Below are positions 8,657 to 17,153 of a DNA stretch of 64,000 nt, in pieces. Under the pieces are notes generated by a model. The model did not search any database. It saw only the letters and a list, made by a program, of their open reading frames with translations, and was not told the origin of the DNA. This stretch comes from Allobosea sp. BK604 (GTDB taxonomy: Bacteria > Pseudomonadota > Alphaproteobacteria > Rhizobiales > Beijerinckiaceae): the NCBI RefSeq assembly GCF_004341515.1, contig NZ_SLZF01000005.1, positions 1 to 64,000 of the forward strand. Direction: 5' to 3'. Made by a program: the position numbers and the translations under genes. Every line of letters starts with the position of its first letter. The stretch's first letter is position 1.

Positions 8657-8714
8657 CCTGATCTCCCCCCAAAGATGATGACTGCAATGCCGAGTGCCGA
8701 CTGTGACTTATGTC

Positions 8715-10328
8715 TCACTTCTCCGGGGCCGCCGGCGGCTCGAGCGCACCCGGCCGGCCAACCAGCCAGGCCAATCGATCCCTTGCCGTCTCGGTGCCAC
8801 GGGCCGGCGCCTCCTCGAGGGAGGTCGCAGCCACCGCCGTCTTCAGCAGCGCGAGGCTGATCTCGGCGTCGCGCCGCGACCAATCGACCGGCAGCAAGGC
8901 CGCCTCGGGCCCGAGCCGCCTGACCGCGAGATCGCGAACCGACGCGCCGCGCGACAGCTCGGCGACGGTTTCCGGCCCCTCTTGCAGCCCCTCTCGCAGC
9001 CCCTCTTGGCCGAAGCCCAGATCGAAATCGGCCTTGAGCAAGGCTCCAGCATCGACGATGCCGGCGCCCATCTCGGAGGCGTCCCAGCCGGCGGGGGCGC
9101 GCGAGGTGGCGCGCAGCAGGCGGCGGAACATCGCCTGCACCGTCTCGCCGCGCTTACGCGCCTCGCCGACGACCTTGGCGCGGCCGTGATGCGCGAGCCA
9201 GCAGGCGGCGACGCCAGCGGTCAGCGCAACGGCGAAGCTGGTGCCCTGCCCCTGGCCGGCATCGCCGGTCTGGGCGGCGGCCCGGTAGACGTTCTGGGCG
9301 GGGGCGGAGATGTCGACCGCCCCGCCGTGGCATGAGCCCGGCCAGGGCTTGTCATGCGCGTCGGTGCCGCCGACGGCGATGCAATCGTCGTAGCGCGCCG
9401 GCCAGACCACCTCGGAGACGCAATTGCCGGCGGCCGCCAGGACGATGACATCGGCGGCGACGGCGCGCTCAAGCGCGCGCCAGAGCATGAAGGAAGCGAT
9501 GCCGCCGAGCGACATGGTGATGACATGGGCGCCGTTGGCGACGGCATGGTCGATCGCCTGGGCGACCGAGACCTGCGAGAGGCGGATGACGCTCTGGATC
9601 GCGCGGATCGGCATCAGGCTGGCGGCGGGCGCCGTGCCGGCGACATCGAGCGTTTCCGGGCTGACCGCGACGCTGGCCGTGGCCGTGCCATGGCCGGGAT
9701 TGCCTTCCGGCGACATCGGATCGGTCGGGTCGGTCGGCGTCTTGCCGTCGCCGAGCAGGTTGAACGGCTTGACGATGTCGATGCCGCGCAGCTCGGCATG
9801 CTTGGTGAGCCCCGTATCGGGCTGCGCGATCACGATGCCCTTGCCCTGGCTCGGCCGGCCCTTGGCCTTGGCGAAGGCCCAGGCCGCCGGCACGGCCATG
9901 GTGTCGAGCGCCCAGCGCTTGCGCGCCTTGAGATCGGCCTCCTCCGCGACCCAGCAGCCCGGCAGCAGGGTATCGACGCTCTCGATCGCGGCTTCGTCGG
10001 GCGGCGACAGGCGCTGGATGGGCATGACGGCATGGATGATCTCGGGCTCGGCAACGGCGAGGCCGTAAGCGGCGACGAGGGCGTCGGCCGCCGCGAAGGC
10101 CGCGACGGCGTTGAGGAACCGGTGATTGGGCAAGGTCAGGATCGCCTCGCCGGTCGGCTGCCGCTCGATCTGCGGATACAGGGCCGCGAGATCGCGCTCG
10201 ATGGCCGCCAGTGAGTCGGCCGGCTCGGCCGGGCTCGGGAACAATGCGAATCGGGCCGGGGCCTCGGCGGGCGTGCGCGCGACGAGCGCGGCTGTGACGA
10301 GGGCTGCGGTCTGCGTCGGCGTCGCCAT
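8715..10328 (-). CDS. subtilisin-like (S8) serine protease
   Basis: 537 residues with the S8 triad: Asp171 (QPDTG), His213 (GHGTATA), Ser364 (GTSFAVALTAG), and oxyanion Asn302 (AAAGN). Residues about 40-110 resemble an inhibitory prodomain of the fervidolysin type; about 400-537 is a non-catalytic helical tail. No secretion signal is apparent: the N-terminus is Ala/Thr-rich but lacks the basic-hydrophobic-cleavage pattern, so a cytoplasmic location is likely. AAGGGGA lies upstream of the ATG. First gene of the minus-strand cassette. A 710-base gap separates it from tRNA-Glu and probably holds the operon promoter. Self-removal of the prodomain could be the trigger that starts the cascade (inference). 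Confidence 0.87.
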   Translation of the reverse strand: MATPTQTAALVTAALVARTPAEAPARFALFPSPAEPADSLAAIERDLAALYPQIERQPTGEAILTLPNHRFLNAVAAFAAADALVAAYGLAVAEPEIIHAVMPIQRLSPPDEAAIESVDTLLPGCWVAEEADLKARKRWALDTMAVPAAWAFAKAKGRPSQGKGIVIAQPDTGLTKHAELRGIDIVKPFNLLGDGKTPTDPTDPMSPEGNPGHGTATASVAVSPETLDVAGTAPAASLMPIRAIQSVIRLSQVSVAQAIDHAVANGAHVITMSLGGIASFMLWRALERAVAADVIVLAAAGNCVSEVVWPARYDDCIAVGGTDAHDKPWPGSCHGGAVDISAPAQNVYRAAAQTGDAGQGQGTSFAVALTAGVAACWLAHHGRAKVVGEARKRGETVQAMFRRLLRATSRAPAGWDASEMGAGIVDAGALLKADFDLGFGQEGLREGLQEGPETVAELSRGASVRDLAVRRLGPEAALLPVDWSRRDAEISLALLKTAVAATSLEEAPARGTETARDRLAWLVGRPGALEPPAAPEK

Positions 10329-11038
10329 GGTCGTCCCCTTCCCCTTCGACGAGAAATCAGCAGAAAGCGCGCTGGGTCCGAGACCGGACCCAGATCGTGA
10401 ACCGGCCTCGCTCCGTTCGGCTCAGAGCAGCGACGCAATGTTGGCGGGAGATTCTGCGGTTGCGCGGGGCCAGGCCAGAGCGACCGCCACGCATCGACAT
10501 GCCGATCAGGTCAGCTCGGTTCAGCAGCCGCTGCCGGCGCATGACGGCCGGCGAAACAGCAATAGCGAGGCGCATCGGCAATGGCTCCTCCGACCATCAC
10601 GGCGCTGCGCTCCGAGACGGCCCCTTGTCAGAGTCCAAGCAATTATGACTTCAATTTATGTAGTTTTTTACACAATCCTAATCCAGACTAAACACGAGCG
10701 TCGAAAGGCGCAACTGTTCGGAAGTTGCGCCGCGAGGAGAGCGTAGCAGCTGGAGATATATACCGACCCAGCGGACAGCCGGATCATCACATTATTCGAC
10801 TAAGAAAATCGCGCGCAGTGCGTCCGCTCGATCAACGCTTGATTTCACTGCTTTCAACAATGCGCACGAGGCCAAGCGAAATCACAAGGGCACTGGAAAT
10901 CCGTAACTCCAACGATTCCCGCCGTGTTCAGCACCGCGACCACGAAACGACCTTGGTGAAACTGGCCCAGTCTTCGGGGTCGACCCAAGCTGACGCTGCT
11001 CTAGCGCGGCAATCTTTGCAACAACGTATTTGAATTGC
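10329..11038. other. 710-base gap between protease-nuclease operon and tRNA-Glu
   Basis: No convincing gene. The stretch about 10635-10700 is strongly AT-rich against a GC-rich background and probably contains the minus-strand promoter of the operon. A hairpin lies at 10707-10731. The part from 10740 to 11030 has mixed composition and no coding periodicity that I can see. Position beside a tRNA gene suits an old integration site, but I found no repeat of the tRNA 3' end on the other side of the operon. Confidence 0.5.
10707..10731. repeat. perfect 9-base inverted repeat
   Basis: GGCGCAACT - 7 bases - AGTTGCGCC. It sits about 380 bases upstream of the subtilase start, just upstream of the AT-rich stretch as the operon is read. 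No T-run follows on either strand, so it is not an ordinary terminator; an operator for the protease-nuclease operon is possible. Confidence 0.5.
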
Positions 11039-11113
11039 TGGCGCGGCCTACGGGAGTCGAACCCGTCTCCCCAGCGTGAAAGGCTGGTGTCCTAACCGAT
11101 AGACGAAGGCCGC
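11039..11113 (-). tRNA. tRNA-Glu (anticodon TTC)
   Basis: On the minus strand the acceptor GCGGCCT pairs with AGGCCGC. The D arm is GTCT/GGAC. The anticodon stem CCAGC/GCTGG holds the loop CTTTCAC with anticodon TTC. The T arm is ACGGG-TTCGACT-CCCGT. A discriminator G is followed by an encoded CCA. Total length is 75 bases. Confidence 0.95.
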
Positions 11114-11241
11114 GGGGCTTCGGTCGCAAATCAATGCAACCCATCGGAAGCGGCGCGAGCTATAGTGCGACAAGGCGGGCTCGGCAAGCCCGAGTTTGGC
11201 AATCTCCTGGCCATGCACAGCCGGGTGTGGCGGGCGGCCGG

Positions 11242-13119
11242 TCAAACCACCCGGGCGAGGTCGAGGATACGCAGCTCGGCCGTCTCGTTGCCGCCCCAGC
11301 GGTTGAGGCTGAGATTGGCGGCGAGATGGACCGTCTCGCCCCGCGCAGCCTGCAGCGCCTGGCCGAGCGGCTCCGCCGCAGCGCGGAAGGCAATGCCGCC
11401 GATCGTGGCGCCGTCGCCGCTCCTGAGCTTGATGCGGATATGACCGCCGCTGCCGATCTCCATCACGTCGACCAGCCGGTGCGAGGGGAAGACGAAGGCC
11501 GGCTCCGGGCAGCCCGCGCCAAAGGGGCCGGCCTTGTCGATCTCGGCGAGGAGACGCGGGTTGGCGCCGCCGGCGCTGAGCGCGGCATCGATCAGCAGGG
11601 CCTCGCTCTCGCGAGTGCTCGCGACTTCGGGCGCCAGACGCTGGGACAGGAAGTCGTGGAAGCCGGCACCCTGCCCGGCCGCCAGCGTGATGCCGGCCGC
11701 CATGGCGTGGCCGCCGCCCTTCACCGCCAGGCCCGCGTCGACGGCGGCGCGAACGGCCCGGCCGAGATCGACCCCCGCGACCGAACGGCCGGAGCCGGTG
11801 GCGCCGCCCTCCCGGTTGAGCGCCAGCGCGAAGGCCGGGCGGCGGAAGCGCTCCTTCAGCCGCGCCGCGACGAGGCCGACAATGCCGGGATGCCAATCCG
11901 GGGACGAGGCCAGCAGCACCGCGAGTTCCGGCGTCTTCATCAGCGCGTGGTCGGCCTGCGAGACGGCCTCCTCGACGGCGCGCTTCTCGATCTCCTGCCG
12001 CTCCTGGTTGAGGCGGTTCAGCTCGGCGGCGATGCTGCGGGCCTCGACCTCGTCCTCGGTCAGGAGCAGGCGCGCACCCAGGCCAGCATCGCCGATGCGC
12101 CCGCCGGCATTGATTCGCGGGCCGATCAGGAAGCCGAGATGCCAGGGCTGGACCGGGCCATCCAGGCCGGCGACATCGAGCAATGCCGCCAGGCCCGGCC
12201 GGCTGCGGCCGCGCATCATGGCGATGCCCTGGCGGACGAAGGCGCGATTCAAACCCTTGAGCGGCACGACATCGGCCACGGTCGCCAGGCCAACGATATC
12301 GAGCGCGGCAAGCAGATCCGGCTCGCTGCCACGGGACGCCCAGAAGCCGTGGCGGCGCAGCGCCCGATTGGTCGCGACCAGGGCCAGGAAAACGACGCCG
12401 GCGGCGCAGAGATGGCCGAGGCCGGAAAGATCGTCCTGCCGGTTCGGATTCACCAGCGCGGTGACCTCGGGCAGATGCTCCGGGGCCTGGTGATGGTCGA
12501 GCACGACGACATCGAGCCCGAGCCGACGCGCCTCGGCCAGCGGCTCATGGCTGGTCGTGCCGCAATCGACCGTCACCAGCAGCGTCGCCCCCTCGCCCGC
12601 CAGCATGCGGATGGCCTCGCTATTGGGGCCATAGCCTTCGATCAGACGGTCGGGGATGTGGATGCGCGGGCGGGCGCCGGCCTCCTTCAGGAAGCCGGCC
12701 AGCAGCGCCGAGGAGCAGGCGCCGTCGACATCGTAATCGCCGAAGATCGCCACCTTCTCGCCGGCCTGGGCGGCGCGCGCCAGGCGTTCGGCCGCCGCGT
12801 CCATGTCGATCAGCGTCGAGGGATCGGGCAGCAGGTCGCGCAGCTTCGGCTCGAGATAGCGGTTGGCCTCGGCGGCCTCGACCCCGCGCCCGGCCAGCAC
12901 GCGCGCGACGATGTCGGGAATGCCCTCGATCTGCGCCAGCGCCTCGGCCCGGCCGAGACCCGCCGCATCGAGCCGATCGCGCCAGAGGCGACCAAGCACG
13001 GACTTGGTGACGCCGAGAAACGGGCGCTGGGCGGTGACGTTCATGTCCATGGGGTCGCGCAGCGCAGGGCCCTCGTCAACCAAAACCACCCCGTTTGCCG
13101 CGGCCATCCACTGCGCCAT
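11242..13119 (-). CDS. recJ: single-stranded-DNA-specific exonuclease RecJ
   Basis: 625 residues, within the usual RecJ range (about 560-620). 5'-3' ssDNA exonuclease of recombination and mismatch repair. DHH-domain motifs are present: GDYDVDG (phosphoesterase Asp cluster), VDCGTT, and LDHHQAPE. DHHA1 follows, with KGGGHAMAAGITL, then an OB fold. A second ATG at 13050 (MDMNVTAQRPF) would give 602 residues and matches where homologues commonly begin; neither start has a strong ribosome-binding site, so 13050 may be the true one. It is divergent from the FAD dehydrogenase gene. Its order relative to glpX, hom and alaC is typical of Hyphomicrobiales. Confidence 0.95.
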   Translation of the reverse strand: MAQWMAAANGVVLVDEGPALRDPMDMNVTAQRPFLGVTKSVLGRLWRDRLDAAGLGRAEALAQIEGIPDIVARVLAGRGVEAAEANRYLEPKLRDLLPDPSTLIDMDAAAERLARAAQAGEKVAIFGDYDVDGACSSALLAGFLKEAGARPRIHIPDRLIEGYGPNSEAIRMLAGEGATLLVTVDCGTTSHEPLAEARRLGLDVVVLDHHQAPEHLPEVTALVNPNRQDDLSGLGHLCAAGVVFLALVATNRALRRHGFWASRGSEPDLLAALDIVGLATVADVVPLKGLNRAFVRQGIAMMRGRSRPGLAALLDVAGLDGPVQPWHLGFLIGPRINAGGRIGDAGLGARLLLTEDEVEARSIAAELNRLNQERQEIEKRAVEEAVSQADHALMKTPELAVLLASSPDWHPGIVGLVAARLKERFRRPAFALALNREGGATGSGRSVAGVDLGRAVRAAVDAGLAVKGGGHAMAAGITLAAGQGAGFHDFLSQRLAPEVASTRESEALLIDAALSAGGANPRLLAEIDKAGPFGAGCPEPAFVFPSHRLVDVMEIGSGGHIRIKLRSGDGATIGGIAFRAAAEPLGQALQAARGETVHLAANLSLNRWGGNETAELRILDLARVV

Positions 13120-13155
13120 AGTGACTCAACGAGAACAAAACAGGGGAATGTACTC

Positions 13156-14811
13156 ATGCCTGACGACGCCGACGTCATCGTCATTGGCGCCGGTCTCGCC
13201 GGCCTGGTCGCGACCGCGGAGCTCGCCGATGCGGGCCGCAAGGTCATCCTGCTCGACCAGGAGCCGGAACAGTCGCTCGGCGGGCAGGCCTTCTGGTCCT
13301 TCGGCGGGCTGATGCTGGTCGATTCGCCGGAGCAGCGGCGGATGCGCATCCGCGATTCGCGCGAACTCGCCTGGCAGGACTGGCAGGGATCCGCCGGATT
13401 CGACCGGCCGGAGGATGAATGGCCGCGGCGCTGGGCGCAGGCCTATGTCGATTTCGCCGCCGGCGAGAAGCGCGCCTGGCTGCATCAGCAGGGCATGCGC
13501 TGGTTTCCGATCGTCGGCTGGGCCGAGCGTGGCGGCCATCTCGCCAACGGGCATGGCAACACGGTGCCGCGCTTCCATGTGACCTGGGGCACCGGGCCGG
13601 GCGTGCTCGAGCCTTTTGTGAGGCGGGTGCGTGAGGCGCAGGGGAAGGGGCTGGTCTCGCTCCGCTTCCGGCATCGCGTCACCGGGCTTTCCGTAAGCCG
13701 CGGCAAGATCGACGGGGTCGAGGGCGAAATCCTGGCGCCGAGCGAGGCCGCGCGCGGTGCTCCGAGCTCACGCGAGGTCGCCGGCGCCTTCGCGCTCGAG
13801 GCCCAGGGCGTGATCGTCACCTCCGGCGGAATCGGCGGCAATCACGAGCTGGTCCGGCAGAACTGGCCGAAGCGGTTGGGCGAGCCACCGAAGCGCCTGC
13901 TCTCCGGCGTGCCCGCCCATGTCGACGGCAAGATGCTCGGCATCGCCGAGGCGGCCGGCGGGCGGCTGATCAATGGCGACCGGATGTGGCACTATGTCGA
14001 GGGCATCCATAACTGGGGCCCGCTCTGGCCACGGCATGGGATCCGCATCCTGCCCGGCCCGTCCTCGCTCTGGTTCGATGCGCGCGGCAACCGCCTGCCA
14101 GTGCCCTGCCTGCCCGGCTTCGATACGCTCGGCACGCTCGAGCACATCATGGGAACCGGGTTCGACTATTCCTGGTTCGTGCTGACGCGCAGCATCATCG
14201 CCAAGGAATTCGCCCTGTCCGGCTCGGAACAGAACCCGGACCTGACCGGCAAGAGCTGGCGCAAGGTGATCGAGCGCGCGACCAAGGGCATTCCCGGCCC
14301 GGTCCAGGCCTTCATGGACAAGGGCGAGGATTTCATCGTCGAGAGCGATGTCTCGCGGCTCGTCGCGCGCATGAACGAACTCAGCGGCGACAGCCTGCTC
14401 GACGAGGCGCATCTGCTCGGGCAGATCGAGGCGCGCGACCGCGAGATCGCCAACCCGTTCGGCAAGGACCTGCAACTGACCGCGATCCGCGGCGCCCGTG
14501 CCTATCTCGGCGACCGGCTGATCCGGACCGCCAGGCCGCATCGCATCCTCGACCCGGCCCATGGTCCGCTGATCGCGGTCAGGCTCAACATCCTGACGCG
14601 CAAGTCGCTGGGCGGGCTGCTGACCGACCTGTCGGCACGCGTGCTCGGTTCCGATGGCACGCCCCTGCCCGGCCTCTATGCGGCCGGCGAGGCGGCGGGT
14701 TTCGGCGGCGGCGGGCTGCACGGCTATCGCGCGCTCGAAGGCACCTTCCTCGGAGGCTGCATCTTCTCGGGCCGCATCGCCGGCCGGGAGGCGGCGAAGG
14801 CGGTCGGCTGA
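13156..14811 (+). CDS. FAD-binding dehydrogenase (fumarate reductase/ketosteroid dehydrogenase type)
   Basis: 551 residues from MPDDADVIVIG. The N-terminal dinucleotide motif is IVIGAGLAGLVATAELA (about residues 8-24), with a downstream EP-QSLGGQAFWSFGG segment typical of the FAD-binding-2 family. The C-terminal half contains GLYAAGEAAGFGGGGLHGYRAL, the closing FAD motif. Such proteins reduce activated double bonds or dehydrogenate ring ketones, as in 3-oxosteroid 1-dehydrogenase. No steroid genes surround it, so the substrate is open. It starts 36 bases from the recJ start on the opposite strand, so the promoters are very close or overlap. Confidence 0.85.
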   Translation: MPDDADVIVIGAGLAGLVATAELADAGRKVILLDQEPEQSLGGQAFWSFGGLMLVDSPEQRRMRIRDSRELAWQDWQGSAGFDRPEDEWPRRWAQAYVDFAAGEKRAWLHQQGMRWFPIVGWAERGGHLANGHGNTVPRFHVTWGTGPGVLEPFVRRVREAQGKGLVSLRFRHRVTGLSVSRGKIDGVEGEILAPSEAARGAPSSREVAGAFALEAQGVIVTSGGIGGNHELVRQNWPKRLGEPPKRLLSGVPAHVDGKMLGIAEAAGGRLINGDRMWHYVEGIHNWGPLWPRHGIRILPGPSSLWFDARGNRLPVPCLPGFDTLGTLEHIMGTGFDYSWFVLTRSIIAKEFALSGSEQNPDLTGKSWRKVIERATKGIPGPVQAFMDKGEDFIVESDVSRLVARMNELSGDSLLDEAHLLGQIEARDREIANPFGKDLQLTAIRGARAYLGDRLIRTARPHRILDPAHGPLIAVRLNILTRKSLGGLLTDLSARVLGSDGTPLPGLYAAGEAAGFGGGGLHGYRALEGTFLGGCIFSGRIAGREAAKAVG

Positions 14812-15038
14812 GCCCGGACATCCGGGCCTATTCGCATATCGCCCGCGCCGGGCTGGCAGTGGCGGGCTTCCTCGCCACGGCGATCGCGCTCACCGGCTGC
14901 TAAAAGGGCCGCCACCGTTTTCTTGATCCGGCCCCGCGCCTGGTCATGCGCGACACCCGATCCGGCGCGATCGGTACGGCGCTCGCTTGGGCGGAATCGC
15001 TCCGCCTGGATATTCCCTGTTCAGATAGGTTTTGCCGA

Positions 15039-15761
15039 TCAGAGCAGCATGTTGCAGCAAAGCCGCGCCACGGCCTGGGCCCTGGTCCTGGCGCCGAGCT
15101 TGCGCTTGGCATTCTCGACATGGGCATGGGCCGTCGCCTGCGAGATGCCGAGCCTGTCGGCGATCTCGGCATCCGACAAGCCGTCCGCGACGAAGCAGAG
15201 GCAATCGCGCTCGCGCCGGGTCAGCTTGGGCGGCACAGTCAGCGGGCCGGCGAGCGCCGCCATGCGGTCATGCGCCATCAGCGCCGCGAGCGTGATCGCC
15301 CGGATCTCGCGCGGCGCCAGGTCGAAACGCTCGAAGGCCATGCTGACGACGCCGACGCGGCCACCCGGCTCATGGCAGGGCACGGCGAGCCCGTCCGCGA
15401 AACCGAGCTCACGCGCCAGGTCCAGCCCGCGCCAATTCTCGAGATCGGGAAAGCCGGGCGCGCTCCAACGGAAGGCGGAGTGACGCCGTGCCGGCGCGAA
15501 GATGACCGGGTTGCCGCGGTCGAGCCCTTGCCTGGCATAGGCGTCCAGCCATCCCGGCGGTGAGAACTGGGCGTAGCGACGGCCGGCCTCGACCATGCGA
15601 CCGGTCGGCAAGGTCTGCGAACGGGGAAACGAGCCGGCGTAAAAGCCCCTTGCGCCGAAGGGTTGCAACGCATTGCGCAGGCTCAGCCCGACTGCGGACG
15701 GCGTTTTCTCGGCCTCAAACCCGGCGATCAGTTCGAGAGCCTGGACGAGCACGGAAGTCAC
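15039..15761 (-). CDS. LuxR-family regulator, autoinducer-binding type (solo)
   Basis: 240 residues starting at GTG. Residues about 15-165 form an autoinducer-binding-like domain with WLDAYARQGLDRGNPV and a PC-EPGGRVGVVS stretch. Residues about 175-235 are a LuxR/GerE helix-turn-helix (LTRRERDCLCFVADGLS, then AEIADRLGISQATAHAHV). It should bind an acyl-homoserine lactone or a related small ligand and control transcription. No luxI-type synthase is present in the window, so it appears to be a solo. The short gap after the FAD dehydrogenase (14812-15038) contains no gene. Confidence 0.88.
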   Translation of the reverse strand: MTSVLVQALELIAGFEAEKTPSAVGLSLRNALQPFGARGFYAGSFPRSQTLPTGRMVEAGRRYAQFSPPGWLDAYARQGLDRGNPVIFAPARRHSAFRWSAPGFPDLENWRGLDLARELGFADGLAVPCHEPGGRVGVVSMAFERFDLAPREIRAITLAALMAHDRMAALAGPLTVPPKLTRRERDCLCFVADGLSDAEIADRLGISQATAHAHVENAKRKLGARTRAQAVARLCCNMLL

Positions 15762-15917
15762 GGGCAGCCATCAATTAGGACCTGCGAAAATGCAGATCGC
15801 GATCGATACTATCGATTAACCGTGGCTTCGTCGATGACCTTAGGTCAGCAGCAGCGCGCGTGCGCGCAGCACCCGGCATCGTCTCGCAACGTGCCGGGCT
15901 CATCTTGCGCGGACCGC

Positions 15918-16940
15918 TCAGCGCTCGGCCGAGGCGGCCCAGATATTCACGCCACCCTCGCCGGCATGCCGGTCGATCAGCGCCAGTTCCTCGGCGGTAA
16001 AGTCCGGATTATCGAGGGCCGCGACGCAATCGACGACCTGCTCCGGCCGGCTCGCGCCGATCAGCGCCGAGGTGACGCGCCCGCCGCGCAGGACCCAGGC
16101 GATCGCCATCTGGGCGAGGCTCTGGCCCCGGCCGGCCGCGATCTCGTTCAGGGCCTTGATGCGGTTCAGGTTGTCGTCGCTGAGGAAGCCGTCGCGGAAC
16201 GAGGGCGCCTTCTTCGCCGCGCGGCTGCCCTCGGGCACGCCGCCAATATACTTGTTGGTCAGCATGCCCTGCGCCAGCGGCGAGAACACGATCGAGCCGA
16301 TGCCTTCCTGATCGAGCGTGTCGAGCAGCTTGTCCTCCTCGATCCAGCGATTGAGCATCGAATAGCTCGGCTGATGGATCAGGCAGGGCGTGCCGAGCCG
16401 CTTCAGGATCGCGACGGCCTCGCGGGTGCGCTGCGAATTGTAGGAGGAGAGGCCGACATAGAGTGCCTTGCCCTGGCGCACGGCGGTGTCGAGCGCGCCC
16501 ATCGTCTCTTCGAGCGGCGTGTTCGGGTCGAAGCGGTGCGAATAGAAGATATCGACATAGTCGAGCTTCATCCGCTTCAGGCTCTGGTCGAGGCTGGACA
16601 GCAGGTATTTGCGGCTGCCCCATTCGCCATAGGGGCCGGGCCACATGCGATAGCCCGCCTTGGTCGAGATCACCATCTCGTCGCGATGATCAGCGAAGTC
16701 TCGGCGCAGGATCTCGCCGAAATGGGTCTCGGCCGAGCCTGGCGGCGGGCCGTAATTATTGGCGAGGTCGAAATGGGTGATGCCGAGATCGAAGGCGGTG
16801 CGGCAGATCTGGCGGCCGGTATCGCCCGGCGTGGTCTCGCCGAAATTATGCCAGAGGCCGAGCGAGATCGGCGGCAGCATCAGGCCGCTGCGACCGCAGC
16901 GGTTATATTTCATCGTGTCGTAGCGGTTCGCGCTCGGCAT
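15918..16940 (-). CDS. yghZ: aldo/keto reductase, YghZ-like (L-glyceraldehyde 3-phosphate reductase)
   Basis: 340 residues from MPSANRYDTMKYNRCG; GGGGGGAA lies just upstream, so longer readings are rejected. NADPH-dependent aldo-keto reductase that detoxifies L-glyceraldehyde 3-phosphate and methylglyoxal-type aldehydes in E. coli. Family landmarks: SLGLWHNFG, DLGITHFDLANNYGPPPGSA (catalytic Asp and Tyr), STKAGY-MWPGPYG (catalytic Lys), FYSHR (His), LLIHQPSY-LNRW-like LIHQPSYSMLNRW, and a C-terminal SALIGASRPEQ cofactor motif. It lies apart from glpX by a repeat-bearing gap of about 210 bases. Confidence 0.92.
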   Translation of the reverse strand: MPSANRYDTMKYNRCGRSGLMLPPISLGLWHNFGETTPGDTGRQICRTAFDLGITHFDLANNYGPPPGSAETHFGEILRRDFADHRDEMVISTKAGYRMWPGPYGEWGSRKYLLSSLDQSLKRMKLDYVDIFYSHRFDPNTPLEETMGALDTAVRQGKALYVGLSSYNSQRTREAVAILKRLGTPCLIHQPSYSMLNRWIEEDKLLDTLDQEGIGSIVFSPLAQGMLTNKYIGGVPEGSRAAKKAPSFRDGFLSDDNLNRIKALNEIAAGRGQSLAQMAIAWVLRGGRVTSALIGASRPEQVVDCVAALDNPDFTAEELALIDRHAGEGGVNIWAASAER

Positions 16941-17084
16941 CGTTCCCCCCAAATCCGGTTGTCGAGTCAGGCCGGCACCCTGCAACCTCCGGCGCGCGGA
17001 AGCCATAGCGCGCCGGGACTGGCAGCGATGTCGGACCGGTATGGTAGCGGGATCATCGCACCGGACATCCTTTCCGGCCCGATG

Positions 17085-17141
17085 ATCTTTGTTTCGCATC
17101 GGCTTCTTCCGAAAACCGGAATCCACTTTTCGGGCCGATGC
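17085..17141 (-). repeat. dispersed intergenic repeat, copy 1
   Basis: Read on the minus strand it begins GCATCGGCCCGAAAAGTGGA, continues through TTCCGGTTTTCGG and ends ATGCGAAACAAAG. It shares the core GTGGAnnCCGGT and the word ATGCG-n-AAACAAA with the elements at 21181, 22546 and 60941. GCATCGGC/GCCGATGC inverted repeats bound its main part (17097-17141). Confidence 0.65.
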
Positions 17142-17153
17142 GCCGCCCTGCCC

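Noticed and set aside
10126..11033. Plus-strand open readings in and beside the gap before tRNA-Glu
   Set aside because: They are antisense to the subtilase gene or short, with no recognisable motif or ribosome-binding site.
11134..13155. Long open reading on the plus strand continuing into the FAD dehydrogenase
   Set aside because: It is antisense to recJ, whose protein motifs are unmistakable. The dehydrogenase begins properly at MPDDADVIVIG (13156).
14812..14901. Short reading ending LAVAGFLATAIALTGC, resembling a lipoprotein signal
   Set aside because: It has no start codon with enough length, and the Cys is the last residue. It may be a degraded remnant, but this cannot be shown.
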